A stretch of 64,000 bases of DNA from Pelagomonas calceolata (Eukaryota; Sar; Pelagophyceae; Pelagomonadales; Pelagomonadaceae), in the NCBI GenBank assembly GCA_918797485.1, contig CAKKNE010000004.1, positions 2,604,001 through 2,668,000 on the forward strand, written 5' to 3'. The notes under the pieces are model-generated. The model had not been told where the DNA came from. It was given only the letters and a program-made list of their open reading frames with translations, and did not search any database. The position numbers were made by a program, and so were the translations under genes. Shown in pieces: positions 36,309 to 46,511 of this stretch; the stretch's first letter is position 1; every line of letters starts with the position of its first letter.

Positions 36309-38624
36309 CTACGACGACGCCCCCTGGAACACGTGGTCCCCGCCGACGCCGCGCGCGTCGCGCTTCAAACACGCCCGCGCCCGCGCGTCGCCCAGGACCC
36401 GCGCGAGAGCGAGCGCGTCGAAGCGCGTGTAGAGGCAGAGCGCCGTCGGCGCCGCGCCCGTGGCCTCGTCGTCGCGCGCGAACGAGAGGAGTTCCGAGTA
36501 GAAGTGGGCGTGGTCCGGCGGGCTGACGAAGACGTAGTTCGACGCTCCCCTAATCCGGTAGCGCTGGTAGAAGTGCGCCCGCCCCGAATAGAGTAAGAGC
36601 GGCGCGCGGCCGTGGAAGAAGCGCGACCGCCCGCGCGACACCTCGGAGTCTCGGGAATATTCGTGTATTGACACGAAGTCCGCGCCTTGTTCCCGCAGGG
36701 CCGCCCGACACGCCAGGAACTCGGGGTAGGACCCGCAGTATATGAGTGTCCGCGCGCCATTTATGGAAGCACCGCGCCGCCTCAATAAGGAGGGCAGCAC
36801 CTTGTCCTTGAACGCATTGACGCGCGCGTCCATTGATGAAGCTGGCGCCGCGCAGCGTATACCTCTAAACGTATGAATGATATGCGACGAGACGGCCCTC
36901 GCTAATGAACCTTTTGACGGTGGCGGCCCCGTTAGTCTAATACAACCACTTCTATTGCGCAGTTGGCCCGGTAGCGGCCGGTCCACCAACGCTCTCAGTC
37001 TAGCATCGTTGAAACTCGACAACACAATATGTTGCCTACAAGCGGAGCCATGGGCGTCGAGGAAGGGCAGCCGGACCCGCTGCACGTCCGCTTCTACCGA
37101 AGAAGGGACGCCTGATACCGCTCTTATACATCGTTCCACGGTCTCCCAGTTCTGGTACAACAAGACATCGGCCTGGTCCATGAGTAGAACTTCTACCGAT
37201 GACAATCGATCCAGGACGCCCTGCCGACCTTCTTCTTCGGCTGCGAGGCGCAATGCCAACGGCGTCGCTATGATCAGATCGGATTTCGAGCGCGTACCCG
37301 CGAAGAAGTCCACTGTTATATTCGATCGGTCGACGCGCACGCTTATTCCGACTTCACAAACGTCGTCGGTATTCCCTTTAAACACGGCCTCCCAGTCCGG
37401 CGGGCCTTCTCGCTGCATCGCGGGGTCGTCCTCGTCCACCCCTAACTCCTGCTCCAATCGTCCAGTGTGCTTCGAACTGTGTGCTAAGGCCTTGAGTGTC
37501 GTACAAACTTCCAACGCGGCCTTGCGCGTGGCCACCAGCACCAGAGCTCTGCATCTAGTAGGGCCCTGGTCCCTCCTTGTATCTTCTTCGTCGACGTCGT
37601 CGAGGTGTTTATATGTTTCTGTTGGTTTTGGAGGTACCAAGGGTGCGGACCGGCTGGCACCCTTTACTGGAGATGAGGGCGCCTCCTCCTTCGTACGGGA
37701 GCGGTCGTGGCGCAGCATGACCCTTCTCGACCGGGTGACGTGATCTAACACATGCGCGAGCGCGGCCCGTAGTAATTGCGGCCGTCTCTGGTAATCAACG
37801 TCAGACTGCACGACGTCTTTAAACGTCGATAACGCCCGCAAAAAAACGCGTTGCGATGACGTCGCCTCGTCGAAGCGCACGCCCAGTCGACGCTCCTCTC
37901 CGTCCAATCGCGCCCAGTCGACCGGCGGGCCACTTTCGGTCACATGCTCTATGGATGTAGAAGCGTACTCGGCGGCCGGGCGTCTCTCTGATAACGCGGC
38001 CACCTCCTGGGCCGTCAACGATTGGCCGAACTGCGCGTCGCAGGCCCTGGCTCTTTCTCTGCCGATCGCGTCGGCGTCGTCTACGACCTCCTCCGGCTCC
38101 TCCTCCTCGTCGTCGTCGTCCTCCTTTTCCTCCGCCTCTGCTTCCTCTTCTTCCTCCTCGTCGTCGGACTCCTCCTCTCCCGACGACGACGACGACGACG
38201 ATGCCTCGGACACCTCGCCGGCCGACGCGTCCTCGTCGTCGTCGCCGCCGTCGCCGACGATGCGCGCGCGCGCCGCGGCCGAGAGCTGCTTCCGCGTCGG
38301 CCAGGCCCGCTCGGTTGCAGGGCCCCGCAGCTCGCGCCGCCGCCGCGCTCGGCGCTGCGCCTTCGTCAGCCCTTTGGGCTTTTCCGGTGGTGGCGGTTTG
38401 GCAAAGCGCGCTTTTTGCTGCTGATGGAACTGGGCCTCTTTTACTCTCTCCCACGTCGCGATGGAGGCCTCGACCTTCTTCTGCGTGCTCCGCGCCGCGC
38501 GGGGGCCGGCCGGGATGTGCTGCTCGACGACGTCATCATCCAAGCCTTCGTCGTAGTCGCGCTGCACGCGGGAGCGCTTGCCCCCCTTTTTTTTGCCCTT
38601 GTTTTGTTGCGGTCGTTTTCCCAT
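36309..38624 (-). CDS. UTP25: UTP25 (DEF) small-subunit processome protein
   Basis: A protein of 771 residues. The N-terminus is Lys/Arg-rich (MGKRPQQNKGKKKGGKRSR), then has a long Ser/Asp/Glu tract (residues 125-185). The rest matches UTP25, a DEAD-like fold without helicase motifs: 'LRAALAHVLDHVTRSRRVML', 'RCRALVLVATRKAALEVCTT', 'VFKGNTDDVCEVGISVRVDR', 'FFAGTRSKSDLIIATPLALR', 'VEVLLMDQADVLLYQNWETV', 'RTLIYCGSYPEFLACRAALR' and 'RGASNYVFVSPPDHAHFYSE'. It acts in the nucleolus with the U3 snoRNP in 18S rRNA maturation. Confidence 0.93.
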   Translation of the reverse strand: MGKRPQQNKGKKKGGKRSRVQRDYDEGLDDDVVEQHIPAGPRAARSTQKKVEASIATWERVKEAQFHQQQKARFAKPPPPEKPKGLTKAQRRARRRRELRGPATERAWPTRKQLSAAARARIVGDGGDDDEDASAGEVSEASSSSSSSGEEESDDEEEEEEAEAEEKEDDDDEEEEPEEVVDDADAIGRERARACDAQFGQSLTAQEVAALSERRPAAEYASTSIEHVTESGPPVDWARLDGEERRLGVRFDEATSSQRVFLRALSTFKDVVQSDVDYQRRPQLLRAALAHVLDHVTRSRRVMLRHDRSRTKEEAPSSPVKGASRSAPLVPPKPTETYKHLDDVDEEDTRRDQGPTRCRALVLVATRKAALEVCTTLKALAHSSKHTGRLEQELGVDEDDPAMQREGPPDWEAVFKGNTDDVCEVGISVRVDRSNITVDFFAGTRSKSDLIIATPLALRLAAEEEGRQGVLDRLSSVEVLLMDQADVLLYQNWETVERCIRAVSGVPSSVEADVQRVRLPFLDAHGSACRQHIVLSSFNDARLRALVDRPLPGQLRNRSGCIRLTGPPPSKGSLARAVSSHIIHTFRGIRCAAPASSMDARVNAFKDKVLPSLLRRRGASINGARTLIYCGSYPEFLACRAALREQGADFVSIHEYSRDSEVSRGRSRFFHGRAPLLLYSGRAHFYQRYRIRGASNYVFVSPPDHAHFYSELLSFARDDEATGAAPTALCLYTRFDALALARVLGDARARACLKRDARGVGGDHVFQGASS

Positions 38625-38825
38625 GGTTGACCTACCTCTGCGCTCGCAGCGTGTTGCTGCTGCAGTGCTGCAGCCTTTGTATGCGTGCCCTTACACGTCC
38701 GTTGCTGCGCTCAATTTGTCGCGGTTGCTGCAGCACGACGTCTGCTGTATGTAAACTGATGCAGACTGCACAGATTTGCCTCGGCACACTCTGCAAAGCC
38801 GCTTCGCCGGCTTGCCATTGCATTC

Positions 38826-38848
38826 CTAGTGTCTTACAAGCCGCTAGC
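38826..38848 (+). promoter_or_regulatory. CTAG-palindrome motif, forward, beside partial motif S
   Basis: CTAGTGTCTTACAAG followed by CCGCTAGC, then 12 bp, then GCTAGCACCGTAACATCGAC (38861-38880). It lies between the start of UTP25 and the end of HID1, both on the minus strand, and points at no start codon; an orientation exception. Confidence 0.5.
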
Positions 38849-38927
38849 GACGTCGACGCGGCTAGCACCGTAACATCGACTAACGCGAGTAGAAGACGAC
38901 CCCTTACCCCCCACTCCTCAACCGAGC

Positions 38928-41009
38928 CTAGACCACCGACACCGTAAAGAGCCTGATCGCCGGGCCGTCGAACAAGGGCGGCGCCTGGTTCTGCAGGAAG
39001 ACGACGCCCCACAAAAAGGCCGTGAACCAGAGCGACGTGAACGTGTTCGGCTGGTACTTGCGGACGACGATGGCGTGCGGGACCGGGAGGAGGCCGACCA
39101 TGGTTGTGGAGCGGATGAAGCCGAGGATCGCCTCTTCATCGAGCGAGTAGTCCGCCCTCGCGATGAGCTCCTCGATCTGCGGCGCCAGATGATGCAACAA
39201 CCTCATAATGGTAGATAGAGGCAGTTCGGCCTTGACCCTCCTCAGCCATTCCGCTGAAGGTAAGAAAGCAGCGGTACCAGGAGCCACGCGAGGCAATGGG
39301 GCTTCCTCCTCACTCGGCGTATGTTCCTCGCCCTTCCTCAGAGCCGCTCGTTGCGCCTCCCGCTCGACGGCCGCAGCAATGGCGCCCGGCAGCGTCAACT
39401 TGTCCAGGGCGTCGAAGACGCTCTTTCTTCGCACGATCGCGTAGATCAAATGACTATTACCTCCATATTGATACTGGATGAGGTTGTTGAAGATCTCCAA
39501 CAAGAGAGCAACATGTCCTTGGTTGCCCTCCGCCGCGTACAAGATTCTAGGCGAGGTGAACAACTCGAACAATGAGACTAATTTCACGGCTGCCACCAAT
39601 GAGAGAGAACGAGCATATGGTGAGACATTACATAAAACCGTCAGAAAGCAGTTGTACAACGGTTGCAATCGATCACCGCCACTGACGACCATCCTATGAA
39701 GTACCACCACTACCAAGTCGGCGTGGGTTCCCTCGAAGCGAGGCAGATCCGTCGGTAGCTTCTCGTCGAAGGGTTTGTTCAACGCGACACTGAACTGCCT
39801 TTCTCCACTTAATTTCAGTAGTATGAACGTGCAGATATGGACCAATCCCACGCGCGACGGGTCCTTCCTAGATTGATGGGCCAGAAAACAGCAAGGCACG
39901 ACTATTCGACAGACGTCGCACTCCGTCAGGATGTGTTTCGCAAAATTCTCATTTAGTTCGACCAACTTCCAGACCAAGATCAAGATCTCCTGGTAGCACT
40001 CGATCTGAGCTAATGAGCCTGGTAATGTAGTATTCAAAGCTTCATGGACGTTGTTCAGTAACCGAGCCAACCCCAGAAACAGGAAGTCGAAGTTGTCTCC
40101 TCCACTGATAGATGCTAGTAATTCGCGGAAGACATTAATATCCTCGGTGGTCTTCGGAGCACCACCACCATAATCCAATAAAACAACTAAAGCCTGGGCC
40201 GCCAGCGCCACGACCGTGGCCGGCGCGTCGGACGCTAAATGCCCACCATAGGGCACACCGAGACCCGTCGGGTCGTAGGCGCAGACGGAGTTGAGTAACG
40301 CGTATAACAGTAGCTTCGCATTTGGCGCGTCTCGAGCCGTAGCAGCTCTCAGCCACCTCGAAGCCCAGGGATCAAACGTCTCCGCACTACTATAAAGGGG
40401 CTCGCAGGACGCCGCGAGTAGCAAGCGTAGGACTTCGGCCCGGTTTCTATCCAAGGCTAAGCTAGCGGCTGGTCTGGCATCTAGGCCGCCCAAGCCCGGC
40501 GCCCACAGCGCTCGCGACGGTACCAACGCATCATCCGGCTCATCTTCAAAAGCCGAGGCGTCCACGGTGAACCCCGGCAGGAATAACAAATGTAAGGTCG
40601 CATGGACGACGAGTCGCGCTAGCGGCTCCGCGGCTTCGTCATCTTCCGTCGAATCAATACCCCAGCAGAGCTTCTCGCTAAACTCATCGTGTTCCTCCAA
40701 CAGAAACGGTAGGATGCGCGTCAATACTCTGACACAGTTCAAAGCTTGACCAAAATACATCGGCACCGGCGTGTGTACTATTTGGCACAACTGCGCCGTG
40801 GCTTGCGTGAAGAGTGTGACCACATTTTCGGGTCTTTCTCGTCGTAGGTGCCGGACGTCCTCCGGCGTGATGAGTTCAAAGACGTCCTCGGCCGTGGTAT
40901 CGAGCTTCCACAGCTCGTCCCAGAAGTCGTGCGCGTCGGGGGAGACGTCGTTCTGCGCCAGCGCGACGAGGATATCGGCTAAGTCGGCTTTCGAGTTGGA
41001 GCCGCCCAT
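38928..41009 (-). CDS. HID1: HID1 domain protein, Golgi/dense-core trafficking
   Basis: A protein of 693 residues. The N-terminus MGGSNSKADL is a textbook N-myristoylation site, as in animal HID1. Conserved stretches include 'DFWDELWKLDTTAEDVFELI', 'TPEDVRHLRRERPENVVTLF', 'LNCVRVLTRILPFLLE', 'GHLASDAPATVVALAAQALV', 'VGLVHICTFILLKLSGERQF', 'NCFLTVLCNVSPYARSLSLV' and 'QYQYGGNSHLIYAIVRRKSV'. The protein is all-helical and related to Dymeclin. In animals HID1 binds the trans-Golgi membrane and helps dense-core granule formation and luminal acidification; the algal role is unknown. Confidence 0.92.
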   Translation of the reverse strand: MGGSNSKADLADILVALAQNDVSPDAHDFWDELWKLDTTAEDVFELITPEDVRHLRRERPENVVTLFTQATAQLCQIVHTPVPMYFGQALNCVRVLTRILPFLLEEHDEFSEKLCWGIDSTEDDEAAEPLARLVVHATLHLLFLPGFTVDASAFEDEPDDALVPSRALWAPGLGGLDARPAASLALDRNRAEVLRLLLAASCEPLYSSAETFDPWASRWLRAATARDAPNAKLLLYALLNSVCAYDPTGLGVPYGGHLASDAPATVVALAAQALVVLLDYGGGAPKTTEDINVFRELLASISGGDNFDFLFLGLARLLNNVHEALNTTLPGSLAQIECYQEILILVWKLVELNENFAKHILTECDVCRIVVPCCFLAHQSRKDPSRVGLVHICTFILLKLSGERQFSVALNKPFDEKLPTDLPRFEGTHADLVVVVLHRMVVSGGDRLQPLYNCFLTVLCNVSPYARSLSLVAAVKLVSLFELFTSPRILYAAEGNQGHVALLLEIFNNLIQYQYGGNSHLIYAIVRRKSVFDALDKLTLPGAIAAAVEREAQRAALRKGEEHTPSEEEAPLPRVAPGTAAFLPSAEWLRRVKAELPLSTIMRLLHHLAPQIEELIARADYSLDEEAILGFIRSTTMVGLLPVPHAIVVRKYQPNTFTSLWFTAFLWGVVFLQNQAPPLFDGPAIRLFTVSVV

Positions 41010-41226
41010 TTTGGAGAGAGCGCTGGCCCTGTCGCGCGCGTCGGCCTCAAGGATCTAGGCCGGCGGTTTTGGGGCTCCAAAAACTCCGAGGTCACACGCG
41101 GCGGCTGCGAGGTCGCGAGCGCTGCTTCAGGAATTTGAAAGCAATTGTTTAGCAGTCGACGGCTGTGACAGCGGTGGCGTAGCAACCCCGTCGGCCGGCT
41201 CGAAAAGTCGCGTAAAAAATTCGCAC

Positions 41227-41249
41227 CTAGCGTGTCTGTAAGACACTAG
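41227..41249 (-). promoter_or_regulatory. CTAG-palindrome motif, minus orientation, with motif S
   Basis: CTAGCGTGTCTGTAAGACAC followed by TAG, pointing at HID1 217 bp away. Motif S (CCCCAGGGGCTCCGCCCGCT...) follows at 41340-41373. The rest of the 41010-41498 gap holds an inverted pair of GCGACGGCGT/ACGCCATCGACGC modules near 41395-41445, just past the APP1 stop. Confidence 0.6.
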
Positions 41250-41498
41250 AAACCAGAGATAGGTAAATTGATAGGTATGCTGTTATGAAAGACGTAGCCC
41301 GCGCCCGCCGCCGATGAATCGGCCCCGCGCGGTGCCTCGCCCCAGGGGCTCCGCCCGCTCTAGCACTGTAACACCACCGACTCGCGCCGATCGCGGCGAC
41401 GGCGTGCTGGTGGGGTCTAGACCGCCTTTACGCCATCGACGCGCGGTCAAAGATCAGTATAACAATAGAAAAACCGATGAACACAAACAACTCCCTTA

Positions 41499-43763
41499 CT
41501 ACTGCGCCCGCCCCGCCGCCTCGCCGAGACTCCCGGCCGAGTCCGTCCGCCTACGAACCTCGGACAGGGCCATCCAGTCGGCGTCCGAAGCACTTGTAGG
41601 CGCCGGCTCCTGCTTCGACGACCGGAAGGCCTCCAGCGCTTTCCGGCGCGACTGTTCATACACGATTTGGGACGATGGTATATAAGCTCGAGCCGGGTTG
41701 CGGTCGCAGAGCCGCCATTCATCCAAGGCTACTTCGTACACTAATCCAATGTCCTTGGACGTCCTTGATGACAGTACAATACCGGGACCGATTGGAGTAC
41801 TAACAGCTCGGCCCGGCTCGATCGTGCCCTCGACTTGTACCGACCCGCTCTTCTTCTTCCTCACTGAGAGTGGGGCACAGGCCTCGCAGAGCGGCACGGC
41901 GTCCAAGCCGTAGTCCACAACTAGCGCCCGATTCAACCGTCGTAGAGCGTCGTCGAGCTCCTGGCGCCGCATGTCCTTCCGTCGGTCGTCGGGAGACCAC
42001 TGTATCACTTCAAAATCCTTCTTCGCCGCGACGCCGACCCGCCGCAGCCCAAGTGGCGAGATGAACTTGCGACTACAAGCATCCAGCGCCGCATCGACAA
42101 AAGTCTCCACAAAAACCACTCCCGCCTTGTCCCAAGCTTCTCGCGCACTTTCCGGGTCCGAGTGGTGCCTACCGCGATGCGTGCGGTCGATGGGCTGCAC
42201 TACATGTATATAAGCCCTTTCTAAACGACCACCTCTGGGTGAGGAAGCGGCAGCCATCAATTCCGCCGCCCGCGCGTCGCCCTGCCCGTTGTCGCCGACA
42301 AAGATAAAATCAAATTCGGGATACAGGGCCTGGAATTCCAGGAAATTCTGGGCCTTCTTTTGGGCGAGCGGCTCCATGTCCCCCCGGAGCATCATCTCGC
42401 CGCCAGTCTTCAAATCTCCGGTAAGTAAAGTAGGCATCGTGTGGAGCCGCTTCGCCTGGAGGAGGTGGGCGAACTTGGCGTAGGAGGAACGTTCGGCGAG
42501 GTCCGAGAAAACATGGGGTCGCGCGCTCAGAAACACGAGATTGCCCAGTCTGCTTCTAAAATCCCCTTCGTCGGTGCCGAGGTCGAGCTCTCTATAGAAA
42601 GCTAATACTCCGGGGTAGATGGCTTTCCGAGGCCATCGCTTATCTAGTCCAGCGGGATAGTGGCCACCACTACACAGTAACGTGTCGTCCAGGTCAGATA
42701 ACACTTTTCTAGAACCTCTGTTAGATCGAGCACTTTTACGAGTCCGCAGCAACCGATGCGCTGATTGCACGGACGCCTCCCGCTGGACGTGCTTCAGGAT
42801 ATCCGTTCTTATGGAAGACTCGCGGATGTCCTGATACACGAGCTTGTGCAAACTATGAACATCGCCCTTTAGGTCGCATAACGTTTTCAATTCCGTGAGC
42901 TCATCACCTCTGGTCCAGAGCATGACGTTGCGCACCCACAACTCGCCTCGTCGTGGACAGGCTGATAGAGGCATCTGTTGTAACGCATCTAAGAGTACCA
43001 CGCGACTCCGAACGTTCAGATCAGCTACCCTCTGAACTGCTAGCAAATCAACGAGCTCCGTCCGAGCACCCTTGGTAGAGGGAGAAAACAGAAAAGACGC
43101 CGCGTAGTCGGCCCAGGACTTCATCGGCTCCGAATCCTTCAACTTGTAGACTAGTAAACCGAGCTTGACCCTTCTCAATATCATGTTCAAATCGTCGGCC
43201 CCGCAGTCTTGTAGGGTCTCGATGATGAACCGCTCGACGCGCGCCGTCTCTCTCCTTCTCCACAGTCTCGTAATGGTGGACGGGATGAAGTAGTGGTCGA
43301 GGCGCGCGACGGCCTCGTCGACCTTCGCGAGCGCCTCGATACTCGCGTCGAGCTCCGCGGGATCGGCGGCGAGCGTCCTCAAATTTTCCGTAGATGACGG
43401 CTTGGCGAAGTGCGGCGCGCGCACCAAGCGTCGCCGCCGCAGCCAGCGGTCGTACCAGCTGATCCAGCACGTAAATACCGCGACGGCTATGGCGCCCATC
43501 AGAGGCGATTTATGGCCAATCCTCAAGGGCGAGTCCTCGGCGAAGAAGACCACTGAAGAGAGTAACGTCGCGACGACGGTCCAGAAGCGGTTCTCTGCCT
43601 CTTGCGCGAACAACAAGGGACTACCTTCGCTCGTGAGGAAGACCACCACCAGCACCAGGGAGAATAAACAAGACGTGCCGAAGAGCACGCCGATCTGCTG
43701 GAATAATGTGACCAACCCAACTAACATGAGCGTGAGGAGGAGGAGGATGCGGCTGGGGCTCAT
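41499..43763 (-). CDS. APP1-type phosphatidate phosphatase-like protein (HAD, DUF2183), membrane-anchored
   Basis: A protein of 754 residues. Two or three N-terminal membrane spans ('ILLLLTLMLVGLVTLFQQIG', 'LFSLVLVVVFLT', 'GAIAVAVFTCWISWYDRW') are followed by a helical region. The catalytic domain then starts with 'RKVLSDLDDTLLCSGGHYPA', the HAD DxDxT motif. It continues with 'YPGVLAFYRELDLG', 'LVFLSARPHVFSDLAER', 'PTLLTGDLKTGGEMML', 'MEPLAQKKAQNFLEFQALYP' and 'FDFIFVGDNGQGDARAAELM', matching APP1/DUF2183 phosphatases. The family converts phosphatidate to diacylglycerol in yeast actin patches. The C-terminal 200 residues form a separate, unrecognised region. Confidence 0.85.
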   Translation of the reverse strand: MSPSRILLLLTLMLVGLVTLFQQIGVLFGTSCLFSLVLVVVFLTSEGSPLLFAQEAENRFWTVVATLLSSVVFFAEDSPLRIGHKSPLMGAIAVAVFTCWISWYDRWLRRRRLVRAPHFAKPSSTENLRTLAADPAELDASIEALAKVDEAVARLDHYFIPSTITRLWRRRETARVERFIIETLQDCGADDLNMILRRVKLGLLVYKLKDSEPMKSWADYAASFLFSPSTKGARTELVDLLAVQRVADLNVRSRVVLLDALQQMPLSACPRRGELWVRNVMLWTRGDELTELKTLCDLKGDVHSLHKLVYQDIRESSIRTDILKHVQREASVQSAHRLLRTRKSARSNRGSRKVLSDLDDTLLCSGGHYPAGLDKRWPRKAIYPGVLAFYRELDLGTDEGDFRSRLGNLVFLSARPHVFSDLAERSSYAKFAHLLQAKRLHTMPTLLTGDLKTGGEMMLRGDMEPLAQKKAQNFLEFQALYPEFDFIFVGDNGQGDARAAELMAAASSPRGGRLERAYIHVVQPIDRTHRGRHHSDPESAREAWDKAGVVFVETFVDAALDACSRKFISPLGLRRVGVAAKKDFEVIQWSPDDRRKDMRRQELDDALRRLNRALVVDYGLDAVPLCEACAPLSVRKKKSGSVQVEGTIEPGRAVSTPIGPGIVLSSRTSKDIGLVYEVALDEWRLCDRNPARAYIPSSQIVYEQSRRKALEAFRSSKQEPAPTSASDADWMALSEVRRRTDSAGSLGEAAGRAQ

Positions 43764-43919
43764 GGTTGCTTCTTGGTGCTACTGCTTCCCCTGAGTGGTG
43801 GGCGCGCGCTGCGACGGCGCAGCGCTGGTGGCGCGCGCTGGGCGGCTCACTCGGTGCGCTCCAAGTAGGCCAGGGCCAGTGTAACCCAGAGAATTGCGCC
43901 GCTGCACCGAGGTGCGATT

Positions 43920-43943
43920 GCTAGCGGCTTGTAAGACACTAGC
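43920..43943 (-). promoter_or_regulatory. CTAG-palindrome motif, minus orientation, with motif S
   Basis: GCTAGCGGCTTGTAAGACAC followed by TAGC, pointing at the APP1-type gene 156 bp away. Motif S (CCGCCCACTAGTCCTAGCAC...) lies at 44075-44101, about 55 bp beyond the 3' end of the next minus-strand gene. Confidence 0.6.
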
Positions 43944-44155
43944 AAGCCTAATACGTGACGCGCAAGGGGCCGCCGCGTCGTCGAGCGAATACGCGCCGAT
44001 GGGACCCCTCCGGAACCGCCCCCCGGCGATCTCGTCGGCGCACGCGCGCGCGAGCCCACGAACCTCGCCGCGGACCGCCCACTAGTCCTAGCACCGTAAC
44101 AGAATAGAACGCGCCCAGGGCGACGGGAGACTACAATAACCCCTCTTACGCCCCA

Positions 44156-44632
44156 CTAATCCAAAACGGACCCCTCCGTGATGAACGACGACCGAGGCGC
44201 GCTCACGGACGCCGACATGTCCCCCGACGTAATCCCCTTGGCGCATCGGACAATTTCGGCACGAATCCGCCGGTCCTCCTTCGCCTTCGCCATCTTCTCG
44301 GCCCGGCGAGCCCGCGCCAGCGCCTCGTGCCGCTTCATCTGCACGCGGTGGCGCATCTCGGCCTCCTCCTTCTTGCGCCAATATTCCAGCTTCTCCGCGG
44401 CCTTGAACTCCTGCTCGATGATGGCGAACTTCGACGCGTTCTTGGACATGTCGATGACGCGGCCGGCGGCGTCGATCTGGCCCGTCTTGTACAAATGAGC
44501 CTGGACGCTGCGATTCTCGAAGTAGTGGCGCATGTTCGGATCTCTGAGAGCGTCGTACGACGATAAGGGAGGAGCCGGTGAGGCATCCCAGACGGGGCGG
44601 CCGCCGTTTCTATTAGCGTAGGCGTTGCTCAT
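44156..44632 (-). CDS. Small coiled-coil protein, unknown
   Basis: A protein of 158 residues. The N-terminal half ('SYDALRDPNMRHYFENRSVQ', 'AHLYKTGQIDAAGRVIDMSK') looks like a conserved short module, with 'NKTGQID' spacing as seen in small flagellar or cytoskeletal proteins. Residues 70-125 are a highly charged single helix ('AEKLEYWRKKEEAEMRHRVQ', 'ALARARRAEKMAKAKEDRRI'). No enzymatic motif. The gene is divergent from the CFAP119-like gene, 424 bp apart, which could reflect shared regulation. Function not recognised. Confidence 0.5.
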   Translation of the reverse strand: MSNAYANRNGGRPVWDASPAPPLSSYDALRDPNMRHYFENRSVQAHLYKTGQIDAAGRVIDMSKNASKFAIIEQEFKAAEKLEYWRKKEEAEMRHRVQMKRHEALARARRAEKMAKAKEDRRIRAEIVRCAKGITSGDMSASVSAPRSSFITEGSVLD

Positions 44633-45056
44633 CGCGGCTCCACTCGGCTAGATGGCTGCCACTCGGCTTGAGGAAGACCGCGGCGTTGGCGTAGATGTTG
44701 GGCTGCCTCGCGGCTCTACTCGTCGTCGGCGCTCCGCCGCGCACCCGCGCGCGGGGGAATGGGGTCCTCCCGCTCGCTCGCGCGCGTCTGCGCCTACGGA
44801 GAGGCTGGCGCTGCGAGCTTGGACGGGCGAGGCTAGTGTCTCTCTCGGGGCGCAACGGCGCGCAGAGCGATCCGTCGTCCGACGCCTCGGGCCGGCGCCG
44901 CGGGAGCGCTGGCGGCCGGAGATCCTACTAGAGGCAGCCAAGTGTAGCGCTCGGCGGCAGCCCAACAATTGACGAGCGTGGGGCGACGCATACACGCGCA
45001 CGCTTCAGCTAACACCGACGAAAGGCGCCACCGCTCGACGCTGCGAGGGGGCAGCC
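44633..45056. other. Divergent intergenic region
   Basis: 424 bp without a gene. A degenerate CTAG motif start (CTAGTGTCTCTCTCGGGGCG) is at 44833, 205 bp before the CFAP119-like ATG. Confidence 0.3.
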
Positions 45057-46076
45057 ATGTCCGACGAGGAGTCCGCCGCCCCGGAGGAATCGGTGGGAGA
45101 CGCCTCCGAGGCGCCCGAGGAGGAGGCAGCGCCGAGATTGGGATTGGCGTTCACGGACCTCACGATAGAAGCGATGGAGGCCCTCGCCGACGCGCCGGAC
45201 GTCAAAAGTAAATTGCAAATACTGTGCGAACTAACGGAAGTGAACCACTATCAGGACAACACGTGGAGTGGCGTCTTCGTCGACTACTTGTACTATGGCC
45301 TGGCCTTCGCTGCGGAACGGAGTTTTAGTGACGAGCAGACCTCGGCGCTGTCTTCTATTCTGAAAAACGTCTTCGAGCACGCGTTTCCCGTGGAACCTGA
45401 CAGCGACTCGACACCACTCGAAGAAAATCACGCCTTCTTCAAGGACCAGATGCTGACGCATTCCGTTGATGATGCGGAGGCGGGTTGTATTCAGCTGTAC
45501 AGTGTCGAGGACGTAACACAAGTCTCAAACTTCCTCTCCACAACTTTTTATAGACACTACAACTCCTACAAGTACGCCTATACCACAACGCAGCCCGAGG
45601 AGACCGTCCACCATTCTCTGATCGTCGAGACGCCCCTGCCGCCCCCACCATTATGCGAAGGCCAATTGTTCGGCGAAGCCGTACCGGAGCCGTGCGTGGA
45701 AGCACCAGCTCCCGCGCCGGCGCCCTACTACGAGGAGGACCACGTCGAGTATTATGGAGAAGATCCCGAGTACCTCGACAGCTATAAAGCCTATGTCCGC
45801 GGGAGGAGGCTGGATGCGGAGCGGCAGGAGGATCCTTCGTTAACAAAAGCGCGGGAGGACGCCATGGCCATGCTCGCCCAATTGAAGGCCGACGAGGAGG
45901 CTGGTTTAGTGGAACCGACGGAGTGGACGGTCGTCGAGCCCGACGAGCCGCGGCCCGACTGGGTGCCGCCGGCGACGCCGCCGGACGTGCGGGAAAAACT
46001 CGCCGCGCGCGAGGCCGGGCCCGGCTGGGTGCCGCCATCCACTCCTCCCGAGGCGGCGACGGCGGCGGCCGAGTAA
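45057..46076 (+). CDS. CFAP119/CABCOCO1-like putative ciliary protein
   Basis: A protein of 339 residues. After an acidic leader, residues 28-105 ('TDLTIEAMEALADAPDVKSK', 'LQILCELTEVNHYQDNTWSG', 'VDYLYYGLAFAAERSFSDEQ', 'TSALSSILKNVFEHAF') resemble the helical domain shared by CFAP119 (CCDC189) and CABCOCO1. Further on, 'FLSTTFYRHYNSYKYAYTT' also fits that domain's second half. The C-terminal part is Pro/Glu-rich with repeated 'RPDWVPPATPP' and 'GPGWVPPSTPP'. If correct, it would be an axonemal or basal-body protein. The assignment rests on pattern memory only. Confidence 0.4.
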   Translation: MSDEESAAPEESVGDASEAPEEEAAPRLGLAFTDLTIEAMEALADAPDVKSKLQILCELTEVNHYQDNTWSGVFVDYLYYGLAFAAERSFSDEQTSALSSILKNVFEHAFPVEPDSDSTPLEENHAFFKDQMLTHSVDDAEAGCIQLYSVEDVTQVSNFLSTTFYRHYNSYKYAYTTTQPEETVHHSLIVETPLPPPPLCEGQLFGEAVPEPCVEAPAPAPAPYYEEDHVEYYGEDPEYLDSYKAYVRGRRLDAERQEDPSLTKAREDAMAMLAQLKADEEAGLVEPTEWTVVEPDEPRPDWVPPATPPDVREKLAAREAGPGWVPPSTPPEAATAAAE

Positions 46077-46511
46077 CGACCCTGGGAAAGGTAGTCTTTT
46101 ATTTGCTTTGCTTAGAGCTAGGCCGCCTAGCCGCCATGACCGCCGCGGGGTCCGCGTGAACGCCCGAGCAAGCCCGGACGCCGTCGCGGCGTCGCTCAGG
46201 GCTGCGCACCGCTCCCGTGACGGTGCTAGGGCTAGTGGCGGCGCCCGCTTTGCTGGGCTAGTGCGCGCTAGTGGCCGCCGCCGCCTCGGCCTAGCGCGCT
46301 GCCATCGTCCCGCAAAGCGACGCGACGCGCTGCCCCTCGCTGAGATAAGTGTCAGGCAGGGCTCTGGAAGCTCCTTGCGCGTCGTGTCTTAGCTGCCCGA
46401 CGCGACGCCGCCTCGCCGCACCCCTTCCTCTTGCCCTCCCTCTCCCTGGGACAGACACGGGCAGGCACGCCACCAAGACAACGCCGTCTCGGCCAATCGG
46501 ACAACTTCGCC
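46077..46511. other. Gap upstream of LisH-like gene
   Basis: 435 bp with no gene. It contains a cluster of CTAG-bearing words (GAGCTAGGCCGCCTAGCC at 46116, GTGCTAGGGCTAGTGGCGGC at 46225, GGCTAGTGCGCGCTAGTGGCC near 46255) that may be decayed motif copies. Confidence 0.3.
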